Part shown: positions 11,798 through 22,354 of the stretch, piece by piece
Numbering within the stretch: position 1 is the first letter of the stretch
Layout: each line of letters begins with the position of its first letter
Source of the DNA: Thamnidium elegans
Taxonomy: Eukaryota; Mucoromycota; Mucoromycetes; Mucorales; Mucoraceae
Assembly (NCBI GenBank): GCA_025201345.1
Contig: JAIXMG010000027.1
Location: 89,501-153,500, forward strand
DNA: 64,000 nt
Reading direction: 5' to 3'
Position numbers and translations under genes: made by a program
Notes under the pieces: generated by a model
What the model saw: the letters and a program-made list of their open reading frames with translations, nothing else
Told to the model about the DNA's origin: nothing
The model's database searches: none

Positions 11798-14700
11798 ATG
11801 ACACCGACAGTTACAGACGATTTCATCAGTTTTAGTCAATTTCCAGTGGATCCATGTGAAACAATTCAAGTAAAAAGATACAAGAGTTCAAAAACTGGTT
11901 TAACAGCTGTTCATGCTGACGTAGAAGGTGAATATATGCAATAATACAATATTGTAGTGCTACTAAATTTTCGTTTGTAGGACCTCTTGTAAGTGGATTT
12001 CTAGCTTTAGCTACCAAAGGTATATTAGTGTTATTATTATTATTATTTTTGTATGAAACAAATTGAATTAAAAAAAAAAAAAAAATAGTTATGAACGATG
12101 ATGGTTGTCCTCATACACTTGAACAGTAAGTTTAATATATACACATACAAATAATGTGTTTGTTCCTAATCCAATATTTTAGTCTTGTATTTCTCGGAAG
12201 TGAGAAATATCCATATAAAGTATATACAATCAAATCTTGTGGCTGCAGTTTAGTAACCTTTTTTTTTTTTTTTTTTGATTTAGGGTGCACTTGATTCTCT
12301 TGCTCCAAGAGCTTATGCTCCCGGAACCAACGCGTGGACTGATATCGACCACACTTGTTATAGTAAGTAGTACACATTTTTATTTTATTTTTTTTACTTT
12401 AACTCATTCATTTATATATATATAGCAATTACGACTGCCGGAAGTGACGGATTTTTACAGCTTTTGCCTGTTTATGTAGATCATATTTTATTTCCTACTT
12501 TAACGGATGAAGGGTTTTATACCGAAGTCCATCATATCGATCAAAACGGAGAGGACGCTGGTACGTGTATAACATTACACAATTTTTTGATTGAGGCTAA
12601 TTTTATACTTTTTTTTAAAAAAAACTATCCTTACCCCCTTTATTATTAGGTGTAAGTTTAGCATTTATTTATTTATTGTTATTGTTTTATAAAACTAAAA
12701 ATTTATTTGTGTGTAGGTTGTATATTGTGAAATGCAAGCACGCGAAAATTCAATCAATGATAGAATGCAACGTAAATTACAACATTTGATTTATCCAAAA
12801 GAAAGTGGATATCAAAACGAAGCAGGTGGTTTAATGGAAAACTTGAGAAGTTTAAAAATTGAATCAAGTAATAACAACAACAATGATAATCATAATAAAC
12901 AAAATAACCAACTCTCTCTTCTCTTTTTCTTTTTTTCTCTCTTTTTTTCATATACTTTTAGTCCGGCAGTACCACAATCAGTTTTATAAACCCGATAATT
13001 TAGTTATTGTTATTACTGGTAAACTAGATCAAGTTCATCTTTTATCAACTCTAGAACAAATTGATAAAGCAATCTTGGACAGACACCATTTTACATTGCC
13101 ATGTGCTATTAAAAAGCCTTGGATACCTGCACCACATATACCTGATTTACAATCCAATCATATTGAAACAATCTATTTCCCTGGTGAAGAAAACAGTATG
13201 GGTGAAGTTTCTGTCACTTGGCTAGGTCCTAAATGGAATGCATTTTTACAAATACAAGCAATTCATATGTTAAATATCTACCTAAGTGATACTCCTATCG
13301 CTCCCTTAAAAAAAGTCTTTGTCGAAAGAAATGATCCATACTGTACAGAATTGGATTTTAGAATTGCCGAAAGAAGTAGAATGGCTATCACCGCAAGCTT
13401 TCAAAATGTTCCCTTAGATAAAGCAGATCAAATCGTACCAAAATTAGTTTCAGTATTACATCATATACTAAATACTCAATCTATTGATATGAAGAGAATG
13501 ATAGCTTTAATCAGAAAGGAAAAACAAAAGGTATTTTTATTATTATTTGATTTTTGGGGTCTGACAAATAACCTCCGTATTTGTGTTATATAGTTTCTTG
13601 ATGAATATGAAACTCGTGCTACATATATGGTAGCTTTACCCGCAATCACAGGTATTTATCGTGTTACCTGTCGTTAAACATTATCTTATTCTCATTTTTT
13701 TTTTCTACCCTTGAAAAAAAAGCTTGTCTTTATGGAGACTTGGGTAGTGATGATTTTGTAAATGCTTTACAACAAGCAAAATATTTAGATACCCTAGTTG
13801 ATTTTACAAAAGAAGATTGGTTAGAGCTTTTAAAGCAGTAAAGTATTATATATACATTATTACCATTATTATCCTAATTTTCTTATATAGAACTTATATC
13901 GATACATGTCATACTGCATTAATTGGTAAACCATCACAATCACTTTCCACAGATTTAATACTTGATGAAAGAAAAAGAACTGAAAATCAACGAGCAATGC
14001 TCGGTGAAGAAGGTTTAAAGATACTGGCTGCCAAGTTGGATCATGCAAATCGCATGAACGAAGCTCAAATACCGTCTAGAATTATGGAAGGCTTTCCTAT
14101 ACCTAGTGTATCTAGTATATCCTCTATCGAGGTGCTTAATGCTATTAATCCGTATTACAGAGATACAACTCCGTTACCCGAAAATCTTGTTCAAGCACAT
14201 GTCAATAGAGATGGTCATGTGAAGGATATTCCTTACTTTATTCAATACGATCGTAAGTAGAGAAAAAAAAACATGTATATAGACGTTTCATAAAACTAAA
14301 AATGAAAAAAAAAATAGATATTTCATCTGCTTTTGTAACTATATCAGTTTATATGAACACATCTTCTATGCCTTCTCATTTAAGACCTTATGGTAGAATG
14401 TATATGGATACCATTTTTGCATCCCCTATTCGTATTGACGATGGAAATTATATTAATCATGACGATGTTATTCAAAAGCTAGATTTGGATATCATTTCTT
14501 ATGATGCTTCTTTGGGTTACCAAGCTTCTTTCCGTGAATACATTGTGGTTACGATTAAAGTTGAGGTACAATATATACAAACAATTCCAATATTTGTTTC
14601 TCTAATAGAATTTTTTTTTTCTTAGGCTAAAAAATATGCCGCTGGTGTACACTGGTTACAGCATTTAATGTGGAATATTCAATTCACCCATGATAGGTAA

Positions 14701-16113
14701 AAAAAAAAAAAATAATAATAACAATAGTAATTTGTATATATTTAAACGTGTATTTTTTTTAGACTAGTTGTTGCGGTAAATAAAACACTTAACGATATCC
14801 CACAAGCAAAACGAAGCGGAAAACTTGTGACTGATTGGACTATTCGAGCTATCCACACCGATATTACTAAATCAACAGAAGCTGCCTGTAGTTATTTATA
14901 TCAAGATACCTTCCTTCCTCGCGTCCTGGAAAACCTGAGAAAGAATCCCGACCAAGTAGTTCAAGATATGAATGATTTTAGATCAATATGTAAACCGTAT
15001 TTATAAACATTTATTTAGACATGATATCTGACTATTTTTTTTTTTATATTATTCATAGTATGCCGAGGTGAGAATTTACGGGTGCATGTCATGGGAAATA
15101 TATTAAATCTTAAAAAACCCAGAAGCGTATTTAGATCTTGGAAACGTTGCCAGGTAACTTTGCAGAAAATGACTGACACATACGCAAAAACGCACATATA
15201 TATATATATAACAATCACAATAACAGTTAGTTTTTATTTTTTGTGTAGGGTAAATTTAAATCATTACCGCCTGTCATTAGGTCAAAAGATGTATTTGGTT
15301 TGTTTGGTCAAAGACCTGGTCACTGTGTAAGTTCGTTTTTTTTCGTTGGCGTTATAAAATAAACACTAACCTAAATCTATTTTAGACTACTGTTGTTATA
15401 TTACCATCTACCGAAAGTTCCTTTTCTATTCATTCCGCAAAGGGACCTTGTGATTTTGATTCTCCTGAAATTCCTCCGTTACTAGTTCTTATGGAGATGC
15501 TACATGCTATGGAAGGTGTTTATACGCGTATTGTCCGAGGTCTAGGGCTTGCTTATAAATGCTGGTTATCTAATCTGACAGAAGCCGGTTTAATATCACT
15601 GTGTATACTTCGATCGACAAATATACTCAGTGCATTTGAGCACGTAAAAAACGCTACACATCAATTAGCCAAAGGCGAAATACAATTTGATGCGTACGCT
15701 TTAGAAGGTGCTAAAAGTAGTGTTATATTTGATATTGCTGATTGTGAAAACACAAGAGAATTAGCTGCTGCACAATCATTTATTAGTAAAGTATTAAGAC
15801 AGAGTAAAAGACAAAAACTAGATTTTTTCAAAGCTGTTCAGGTAAATAACTCCTATGATTTACAATGATCATTTTATTTAACTTCTTTTTTTTTAAAAAA
15901 AAAAAATAGGATGTTACAATGGAAGATATTATTCAAATCCTACTAAAATATATTGTACCGCTCTTCAACACCAATACTTCAAATCATGTTATTGTAAGTT
16001 CATGTACAAAGAGTCAAGAAATTGCTCGTGCATTTTTCCTTATGGGCCATCCTGCTCAAGTTATTAGAGTTGAAGATGTATACGGTAGAAATATCTTTCA
16101 ACAAGTAGAATAG
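11798..16113 (+). CDS. SDD3: M16-family zinc metallopeptidase, Sdd3/YOL098C type
   Basis: Nineteen exons: join(11798..11927,11981..12019,12089..12125,12183..12219,12284..12362,12426..12560,12650..12651,12717..12867,12962..13530,13594..13651,13723..13837,13891..14252,14318..14565,14626..14696,14763..14989,15059..15153,15249..15326,15386..15841,15910..16113), 1,030 aa, close to the roughly 1,040 aa of the yeast relative. The inverted zinc motif HTLEH is at residues 65-69, in HTLEHLVFLGSEKYPYKG. NAWTDIDHTCYT and GVVYCEMQARENS follow; the glutamate of VYCEMQ (about residue 158) is the likely third zinc ligand, as in GVVxNEMKG of presequence proteases. The rest is the paired alpha/beta repeats of M16C enzymes. 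No clear mitochondrial presequence is seen, so it is probably cytosolic. The frame requires a 2-nt exon at 12650-12651. Confidence 0.92.
12650..12651 (+). other. 2-nt microexon in SDD3-like gene
   Basis: The sequence TTATTAG|GT|GTAAGT has a perfect acceptor and donor around two bases. Exon 6 ends ...GCT G and exon 8 starts GTT GTA TAT TGT. Only the inserted GT gives Gly-Val-Val-Tyr-Cys-Glu-Met, the family-conserved segment. Direct joining of exons 6 and 8 reads into TGA within five codons. Exon 6 has no in-frame GT that could serve as a phase-0 donor. Confidence 0.85.
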
Positions 16114-16577
16114 AATTATATACGATTTACCACCCCACAGTTACCAAAGCATATCATTTTTTTGAACCCTTTCCCCCCCCCCCCCCCTCCCTTTCACATT
16201 TAAAAAGCAATGTAACAACTAATTTACAGAAATATTAAAAAAGAAGCGTCAGCCTCAATTTATACAATAAACAGGTAAACAAAAAACCATGTCTTGACCT
16301 AATACTTGAGTAACATGTGCCCATTGTAAATTAAATATATGTTTATCGTTATCATTTTACATATTGATTATTATTTGTACTACAACTTCAGAACCGAGGT
16401 TAGATTGCTTAAATTGTATATTTCTCCATAAGTTTTTTAAAGTTTTTGTAAAATAAAAGTTTAAAATCGACATCGTTTTATCATGATTTAGACTTTGTGT
16501 TACTGTTTTAATAGTGTAACAGATTTGTATATTCGGCAAGAATATAAAAAGTGTTCCTTTTGGAGTAACAGTAATTC

Positions 16578-16625
<48 letters not shown>

Positions 16626-16926
16626 GATTACCACTGACAATATCGTCTCTATTGACGCGAAAATGAGAAAACTATTAAAGTCCCCTTTGAAGCCTTTTCT
16701 TTATGATACCCACAAAGTGCTTTCAATTAAGCCCTTTATCTCTTATAAAAAAATCCACTACACCCAAAAGCAAGTTTCCTTAAATAAGGAGCCAAGAGCA
16801 GTATAAGACAGCTCAAGTAAAAAAAAAAATTGTACGGGAAAGAAAAATTACAGGTTTTTATTGATAGTTAAAAATGTTACAAAATATCAATTATTTAATG
16901 ACTTTTAGATTAACAGGTAGAGTTGC
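16114..16926. other. Intergenic between convergent SDD3-like gene and UTP13
   Basis: 813 bp of 3' flank. It contains a C15 run (16173-16187) and an A43 run (16582-16624). A frame of 103 codons across the A43 run encodes mostly polylysine and is not credible. No RNA gene recognised. Confidence 0.6.
16582..16624. repeat. A43 homopolymer
   Basis: Uninterrupted run of 43 adenines in intergenic DNA. With the 40-base run at 39968-40007 it is one of the two longest homopolymers in the window. Confidence 0.95.
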
Positions 16927-19638
16927 TTATTTTTGTGCTTGAAGTGTATAATCAATGATAAATGATTGTGTGATGAGATCATCAATACGTTGGTAATGAC
17001 GATCAGTGTATGGTAATAATCCGTCAATAATCTATAGTAAATAAAGAGTTAATATGCATGCATATATATATAAAAAGGTCAAATCTATATTACCTCTTTA
17101 GCAGTAGGAATTTCTACTAATTCTTCTGATGTATGAGATGAAAGAATGGCATGAAGGACAGTTTGAGCAATATCAGAATGCTTGGCATTTGTGTTCCAAT
17201 CTCTAATATAACCTAATAACTTTTCAAGGTTTTCGCTAGATAATTCTGAAAGAATTTTGTCTACATTTTCAGATCCAGTGATACTTTGATCGTTATCAGG
17301 TCTAGATTCATAAACTTGTCTAAATAATCCCAATAAACGGAAAGGTTGTTCTAAAGACAATGCTAGTAAAATGGCATTCAAATAATCCTTTTTACGCATA
17401 AAGTTTTGTAATTCTTGTTCCCTATTTTTAAATATGAATAAAAAAAAAAAAATTGAAATACTATATGAAATAAATACAAACTTACTTGATAATTAATTCT
17501 TCCTTCTCCTTTAATTCTTCTTCTTGTTCTTGTAAAGTAATATCTTCCCAAAAGTTAATAACAGAATCGGCACCCGCAGAAGCAATGAGTTTCTCATCCT
17601 TACGAACAGCTAAAGCCCAAACCTTTTGAGTATGGTTATCAAGCGTAGAAGCACATTCGTTTGTCTTGATTGTCCAGACCTTGACTAAACCATCTGAGGC
17701 AGCAGAGACTAATTGCATACCAGCTGTCAAGAAATCAACACGCAAGACAGAATTTGTGTGGCCTTCAAATGTCTTGAGACAAGTAAAGTCCTTTAAACTC
17801 CAAATCTTGACAGTTTTGTCACCGGAACTGGTAGCCAAAACTTGATCAACAGGAGAGAATTGAGCGCACCAAACACCACGCTTATGGCCCTTCATTGTAC
17901 CGATCAATTCACCGGAATCTACGTTCCAAAGCTTGGCTGTTTTATCTTGAGAACCGGTTGCAAAGAATTTATCATTAGGCGCAACACAAATGGTATTAAT
18001 ATCCTTTTCATGCGCTTGATGAGTATATAAAGATTTAGGTCTATATTCTTCATCAGGGTTTTCCAAGTCCATGTCTCTTAAATTCCAGTATTTAACGGTT
18101 CTATCCTGACTACCTGTAATCATAAATGTATTTGATTTTCTAGAAAGCGCAACAGCACCAACAGATTCAGTATGACCAATACAAACACCAGCTGCCTTAA
18201 ATCTCTCCTTTTGATCCTCATTTTCCAAATCGATCTTCCAAATACGAGCTGTCTTATCTTTGGAAGCTGTTACTACAACAGATCCATCCTTGGACTTATC
18301 TAAAGCAATAATCATATCTTTATGACCATATAAAAGATCACAATCTTGAGTCTCGACATTATAAACTCTTAATTGAGCACTATTGGTGGCAGCAGCCAAA
18401 TGAGTTTCATGTTCGCCTAAATAAGCAATATCGACGACTTCATCATTATAACCGACAATTTGCTTTACACGTTCTAATTTTTGTTCCAAAGAATACATTA
18501 AAATATTTTGATCGTTGGTAACAGCAGCCAAAGTTTGAGTCTCTTGAACATAAATAACATCCGAAATAGTATGGTTACTGTTCTTTTCAGGTTCCTGAGC
18601 CTTGATCAATTTACCGGTTTTAAGATCCCAAAGTTTAACCAAACCAGAATCACCACCAGTATAAAAGATATCAGCATCTTGCCATTGTGCACCAAACTTG
18701 CCTGCAAGCAAAACATTCTTTTCCAAAAATCCAACTGTTTCAATAGTTTCAAAGATGGGATAAGTGGCTCTCAATTCTTTTGCTTGCCAATCCCAAACAT
18801 TGACAACCTTATCACGAGAGCCAGAAATTAAGTATTTACCATCGGCTGAGAAATCAAGACCACGAATAACACTAACGTGACTCTGTAAGACTGCAACACA
18901 GTTTCTAGTCTGCAAATCCCAAATACGAACTTGACAATCATCAGCACCAGAGGCCACGTACCATTTACCATTATAGTTATGGAACTTGACGGCGGAAATA
19001 ACACCACCGTGACCTCTAAGGTTATGTGTACAGAATCCCTTATCGATATCCCAAATCTTAATACTGGCGTCTGCAGAGCCGGTAGCAACTAATGTTGAAG
19101 TCTTGTCGATATCCATGACAATAATTGGTGCATCGTGAGCTTTAATCTTGCGAACATTTTGTCCCTTCTCAAGGTCCCAGATATGAATAAATAAACTACG
19201 ACTGGCACTGATTAAATGTTTTCCGTCTGGTTTAACGGCCATGGTCGTCACAATTTCAGTATCCTATTTATAAAAATAAAAAAAATGACAGGTCAGTTTA
19301 TTTTTATGAAAATGTCAAAAAAAAAAAAAAAAAAAAAAAAAAAGACGGTTTTATAACACGTACACCTTCTAATTTATGAACAAGTTTACCGGTTTCAAGT
19401 TCGGTGACCATAATATCCTCATCGAGTGTTGAAATTAATAATTTAGCATCGTCAGTAATGACAACTTTACCACCAGTGTAAATCGATTCAATTGTTTTGA
19501 TCGATTTGAAACTATTTTGAAAAGTTACGTATATGTATTAGTTTCTCGACCGTATTACATTTAACACAATAATAATAAAAAAAAAGGCCGCTATATATAC
19601 CTAGTTTTTAGTAACAATTTTGAAGATTCCTCAGCCAT
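16927..19638 (-). CDS. UTP13: U3 snoRNP protein Utp13 (TBL3), apparent +1 frameshift
   Basis: Exons complement(join(16927..17031,17094..17422,17486..19263,19364..19511,19601..19638)). The expected protein is about 798 aa, close to yeast Utp13 and human TBL3. It starts MAEESSKLLLKT. Residues 20-630 hold a dozen or so WD40 repeats (e.g. GSRDKVVNVWDWQ, SGDKTVKIWSLKDF), and the C-terminal Utp13 helical domain ends GLLPYTDRHYQRIDDLITQS. It is a scaffold of the UTP-B/small-subunit processome in the nucleolus, needed for early 18S pre-rRNA processing. Oddity: the exons total 2,398 nt, one too many. Exon 4 reads EQELQNF, then TAT GCG TAA; the conserved continuation MRKKDYLNAI lies in the +1 frame after a T4 run (plus strand 17400-17403). 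Most likely this is an assembly or sequencing indel; a real +1 shift is not excluded. Confidence 0.92.
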
Positions 19639-19917
19639 TTTGTTTTAAAATCGTTACAAAGGAAAAAAAAAAAAAAGTTCTGTTCTATCTCAGATAATTT
19701 TGTTATTGGGCGTCGCTTTTTTAGAAAACGGAAATTCATACTAGGAAATAAAGTCACAAAGCGGCTTAGTGCAATCTGAAAATTCCTGCTTCTGTGTGCA
19801 ATGACCAATTAAACGCGTTAGCGACACGAAAAAAAAAAAAAACTGCATTTAGCTTTCTTTATAAAGTGAAAGTGAGAGTGTAGCACTTTTTTTATTCATT
19901 CACAAAAAAAAAAGTCT

Positions 19918-20043
19918 CTATAATGATAATTTAGCCAACTCTTCACTTAAAGTCTTTTGTCTTTTTGATCTTTCTCGTTGTTCCTCGTCCTTTAATAGCT
20001 CTTTGCGCCAATATGGACCGATGTATGCTGGAAAACCCATCAT
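19918..20043 (-). CDS. Possible 41-aa ORF
   Basis: Starts ATGATGGGT at 20043 and ends TAG at 19918. It encodes MMGFPAYIGPYWRKELLKDE followed by a charged helix rich in Glu, Arg and Lys. It lies about 280 bp upstream of the UTP13 start on the same strand. No splice partner upstream is obvious and the family is not recognised. It may be a tiny gene, a last exon of a decayed gene, or chance. Confidence 0.28.
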   Translation of the reverse strand: MMGFPAYIGPYWRKELLKDEEQRERSKRQKTLSEELAKLSL

Positions 20044-21323
20044 ATTTTAGGAGATTAGTAGAATATCTACTAAGCAATATATGCAACAGTTGGTAGTTCT
20101 GGACTATGAATGTTATGGTTCATAGCAGGTGACCAAGTGTAGTGGCAGTTTTACTAAAAAAAGCTACAATTAGTAAGCAACTACTATAGAAATTGGTAGT
20201 TGTTCATAATTATTAAAAAGAGAGTTAGGGATGTCTTCTGTTAATTATACAAGATAAAGCTTTAGGTATTGAGCTTAACTTGGTATCCTCTGCTAAATGA
20301 CCAAGTTAAACTAATATCCAACCAGCGCCGCCATTGCTACTACAGTAGCAGCTCTATTTAAAGGTGGACGAAATCTGGAATGAATCCACCCTTAAGCTGA
20401 ACATACCCTTATATCAAACTTGATAGTAATATACCACTAAAGGAAAAAAGCTCACTGAGATATCGCGGCTGAAACAATCGCTCACATAAAGAAATCACTG
20501 CTAATTTTAGCAGCTATAATAAATAATGATTTTTAATTCATTAAGAAACGGGAAAAGCTTTTTGGACCAAAGTTGAGTAATACAAAATAGTTGTTTTGAA
20601 TATATCTTTGATTAAAAACGCACTTTTTTTTCGATTTTCGTTTTTGGTAGGGTCCAGTCCCTTTTGTCCTTTGGTGATTAAAAAAAAAGAGAAAGATAGA
20701 CACACCAGATTTTTTTTTTAAAAAAAAAAATAGTATTGAATTGAAAGAGAGAGGTAGCACGTATATTTATTTATTTTTTTTCTGTGTATATATACTTAAA
20801 AAACAAATAACGACTTGAAGAGAAGCAACGTGCCTTATCTCTTTAAGAGTACATAGGTCATAAAAGGTCTACAAAACAGGTGCGTATATGTGCATTTCTT
20901 TTTTTTTTAAAAAAAATAATAGTAAATATTGAAAGAGAAAGTGCTCTTGATCTTCGAAAGGGAACTTTTTTTTTATAAGCATACCCCTACATTGTGTTAA
21001 ATAAATTTGGCTTATCTCCCAACCCACTATGTATAATGAAATATCACAACTGTAGTTATGATATTTAGCAAACAATCAAACAGTTAACGTGTCTTCATAA
21101 GTTGAAAATACTAAAAGAAAAATTTATCTATTATATAGAGCGAGGATGTTCTAGTATAAACAATAAATCTTTATTATAGTCGTAACTTATTAAAATTTAA
21201 AATTATGCAGATATAAAAGTAATTCAAGAAATCGATTTACACAAGGTATTTTTCAAACACCGTCGTTACTATACACCATGAGATCCAACTCTAGCACCAT
21301 TATTATTGTCACCATCAACACCA
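20044..21323. other. Gene-poor region
   Basis: About 1.3 kb with no convincing gene. Frames on both strands are broken by stops. It includes two T(n)A(n) palindromic runs (20711-20730 and 20899-20916) and one copy of a diverged direct repeat (20731-20886). Confidence 0.5.
20731..20886. repeat. Diverged direct repeat, copy A
   Basis: Partner of 21644-21790. Shared blocks in order are TAGTATTGAA, AGAGAGAG, GTATTTAT, then ACTTGAAGAG followed by GCAACG, TTTAAGAG and AGGTGC. Spacing is similar and there are small indels. Copy A lies about 440 bp beyond the stop codon of the small secreted-protein gene. Confidence 0.6.
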
Positions 21324-21620
21324 TCAGTTACCACGACCGCCAGTATAGGAGCTATTAATACTATAGTAGAAGCCATTACTGCCAACATAGCCGCGCCTAC
21401 TGCTTTCGCCACCATAAAATTGGCGCGGTAAAATTTCAGAATTACGTAATGAAAATCTGTTTCTTACATTTCTCTTTTTGTAAACGTTACGAGGAGTATT
21501 TTGGTTCTCAATACCTTGATTAATACTAGCATCCCAACTTTTTTTATCGAAATTGTTCGCGGAAGTAAAAGAGACTAGAATAGAAACAAAGGCCACCAAA
21601 GAGAGTGTATAGATGTACAT
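21324..21620 (-). CDS. Small secreted protein with dibasic sites
   Basis: Intronless, 98 aa. The start MYIYTLSLVAFVSILVSFTSA is a clear signal peptide. The mature part is polar and contains the Kex2-like dibasic site VYKKRNVRNR, then LPRQFYGGESSRRGYVGSNG and a Gly/Ser/Tyr-rich end. It has no Cys, so it is not a typical disulfide-rich effector; processing to short peptides is possible. The first about 150 bp upstream (21644-21790) are one copy of a direct repeat whose other copy lies downstream, suggesting a past tandem duplication of this locus. Family not recognised. Confidence 0.55.
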   Translation of the reverse strand: MYIYTLSLVAFVSILVSFTSANNFDKKSWDASINQGIENQNTPRNVYKKRNVRNRFSLRNSEILPRQFYGGESSRRGYVGSNGFYYSINSSYTGGRGN

Positions 21621-21643
21621 TTTTCTTATAGTTAAAAATAAGT

Positions 21644-21790
21644 TAGTATTGAAAGAGAGAGATAATAAATGTATTTATATTTTGTTTCTTTTATATATAT
21701 ATATATATTCTTAAAAAAAATAACCACTTGAAGAGCTGCAACGGGCATTAACTACTTTTTTAAGAGAAAATCATAACAAAAGAGGTGCAT
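21644..21790. repeat. Diverged direct repeat, copy B (promoter side)
   Basis: Partner of 20731-20886. It covers the 5' flank of the small secreted-protein gene, starting 24 bp upstream of its ATG, and includes a TA repeat. Confidence 0.6.
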
Positions 21791-22354
21791 AAAATACTCC
21801 TACGTTGAACGGTCATTATGTCTTTATAAGTAAAAACGCTTTTCTGTACGGGTCATACGGTAGCTCGGGATCGGGTGCCCTAAGAAAATCGAACTTTAAA
21901 TGTGCCACATTTTTGAGAAGTCAAGATGAAGTATTCTTATACCTCCAAAGTCAGGAAACTTGCTTACAAGTTATTGTTTTAAAAAAAAAAGATATTCAAC
22001 TAAAAATAAAACTATTAACCCTTGCTAGATCTCAAAAATTGTGGCAATGTTTTTTAATAAAAAAAAACTTAATGATCAGTATGTTGGTTTTTTCTCAAAA
22101 TATACCTATTAAACTAAAGCTTGGAAGTATATTTTTCACTTGAGAAAAAAAGGACTCTGTATACGTCCATTATAGATATAAAAATAAATTATAAAAAAGC
22201 TGATTTGAAGATCGTAAACTACTAATATCTAAGCCCTTTTGCATTGACTTTATTTAGGGATGATAGCTGTAAGATTTCTTCCTACTTTTGTTTTGCGCTT
22301 GTATTTAAATAAATAAAAAAACTCAAATATAGTCGGTAAATTAATAAAAAAAAT
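21791..22354. other. Intergenic
   Basis: About 560 bp, AT-rich. An open frame on the plus strand (21805-22143) has no ATG at its start and reads as low-information Lys/Leu sequence; it was not accepted. No other feature seen. Confidence 0.5.

Noticed and set aside
12561..12716. Single intron or intron retention instead of a 2-nt microexon in SDD3
   Set aside because: One intron gives a frameshift and stop; retaining 12650-12716 also breaks the frame; only the GT microexon yields the conserved protein.
16495..16806. Plus-strand frame of 103 codons
   Set aside because: Its core is polylysine from the A43 run; no family or start context.
20300..20350. Minus-strand read SSNGGAGWILV resembling an RNase H motif of retroelements
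   Set aside because: The match is only about ten residues, flanked by stops, with no other element domain nearby; too little to call a retrotransposon.
21805..22143. Plus-strand frame of 112 codons
   Set aside because: No ATG at its start, uninformative composition, no promoter or splice support.
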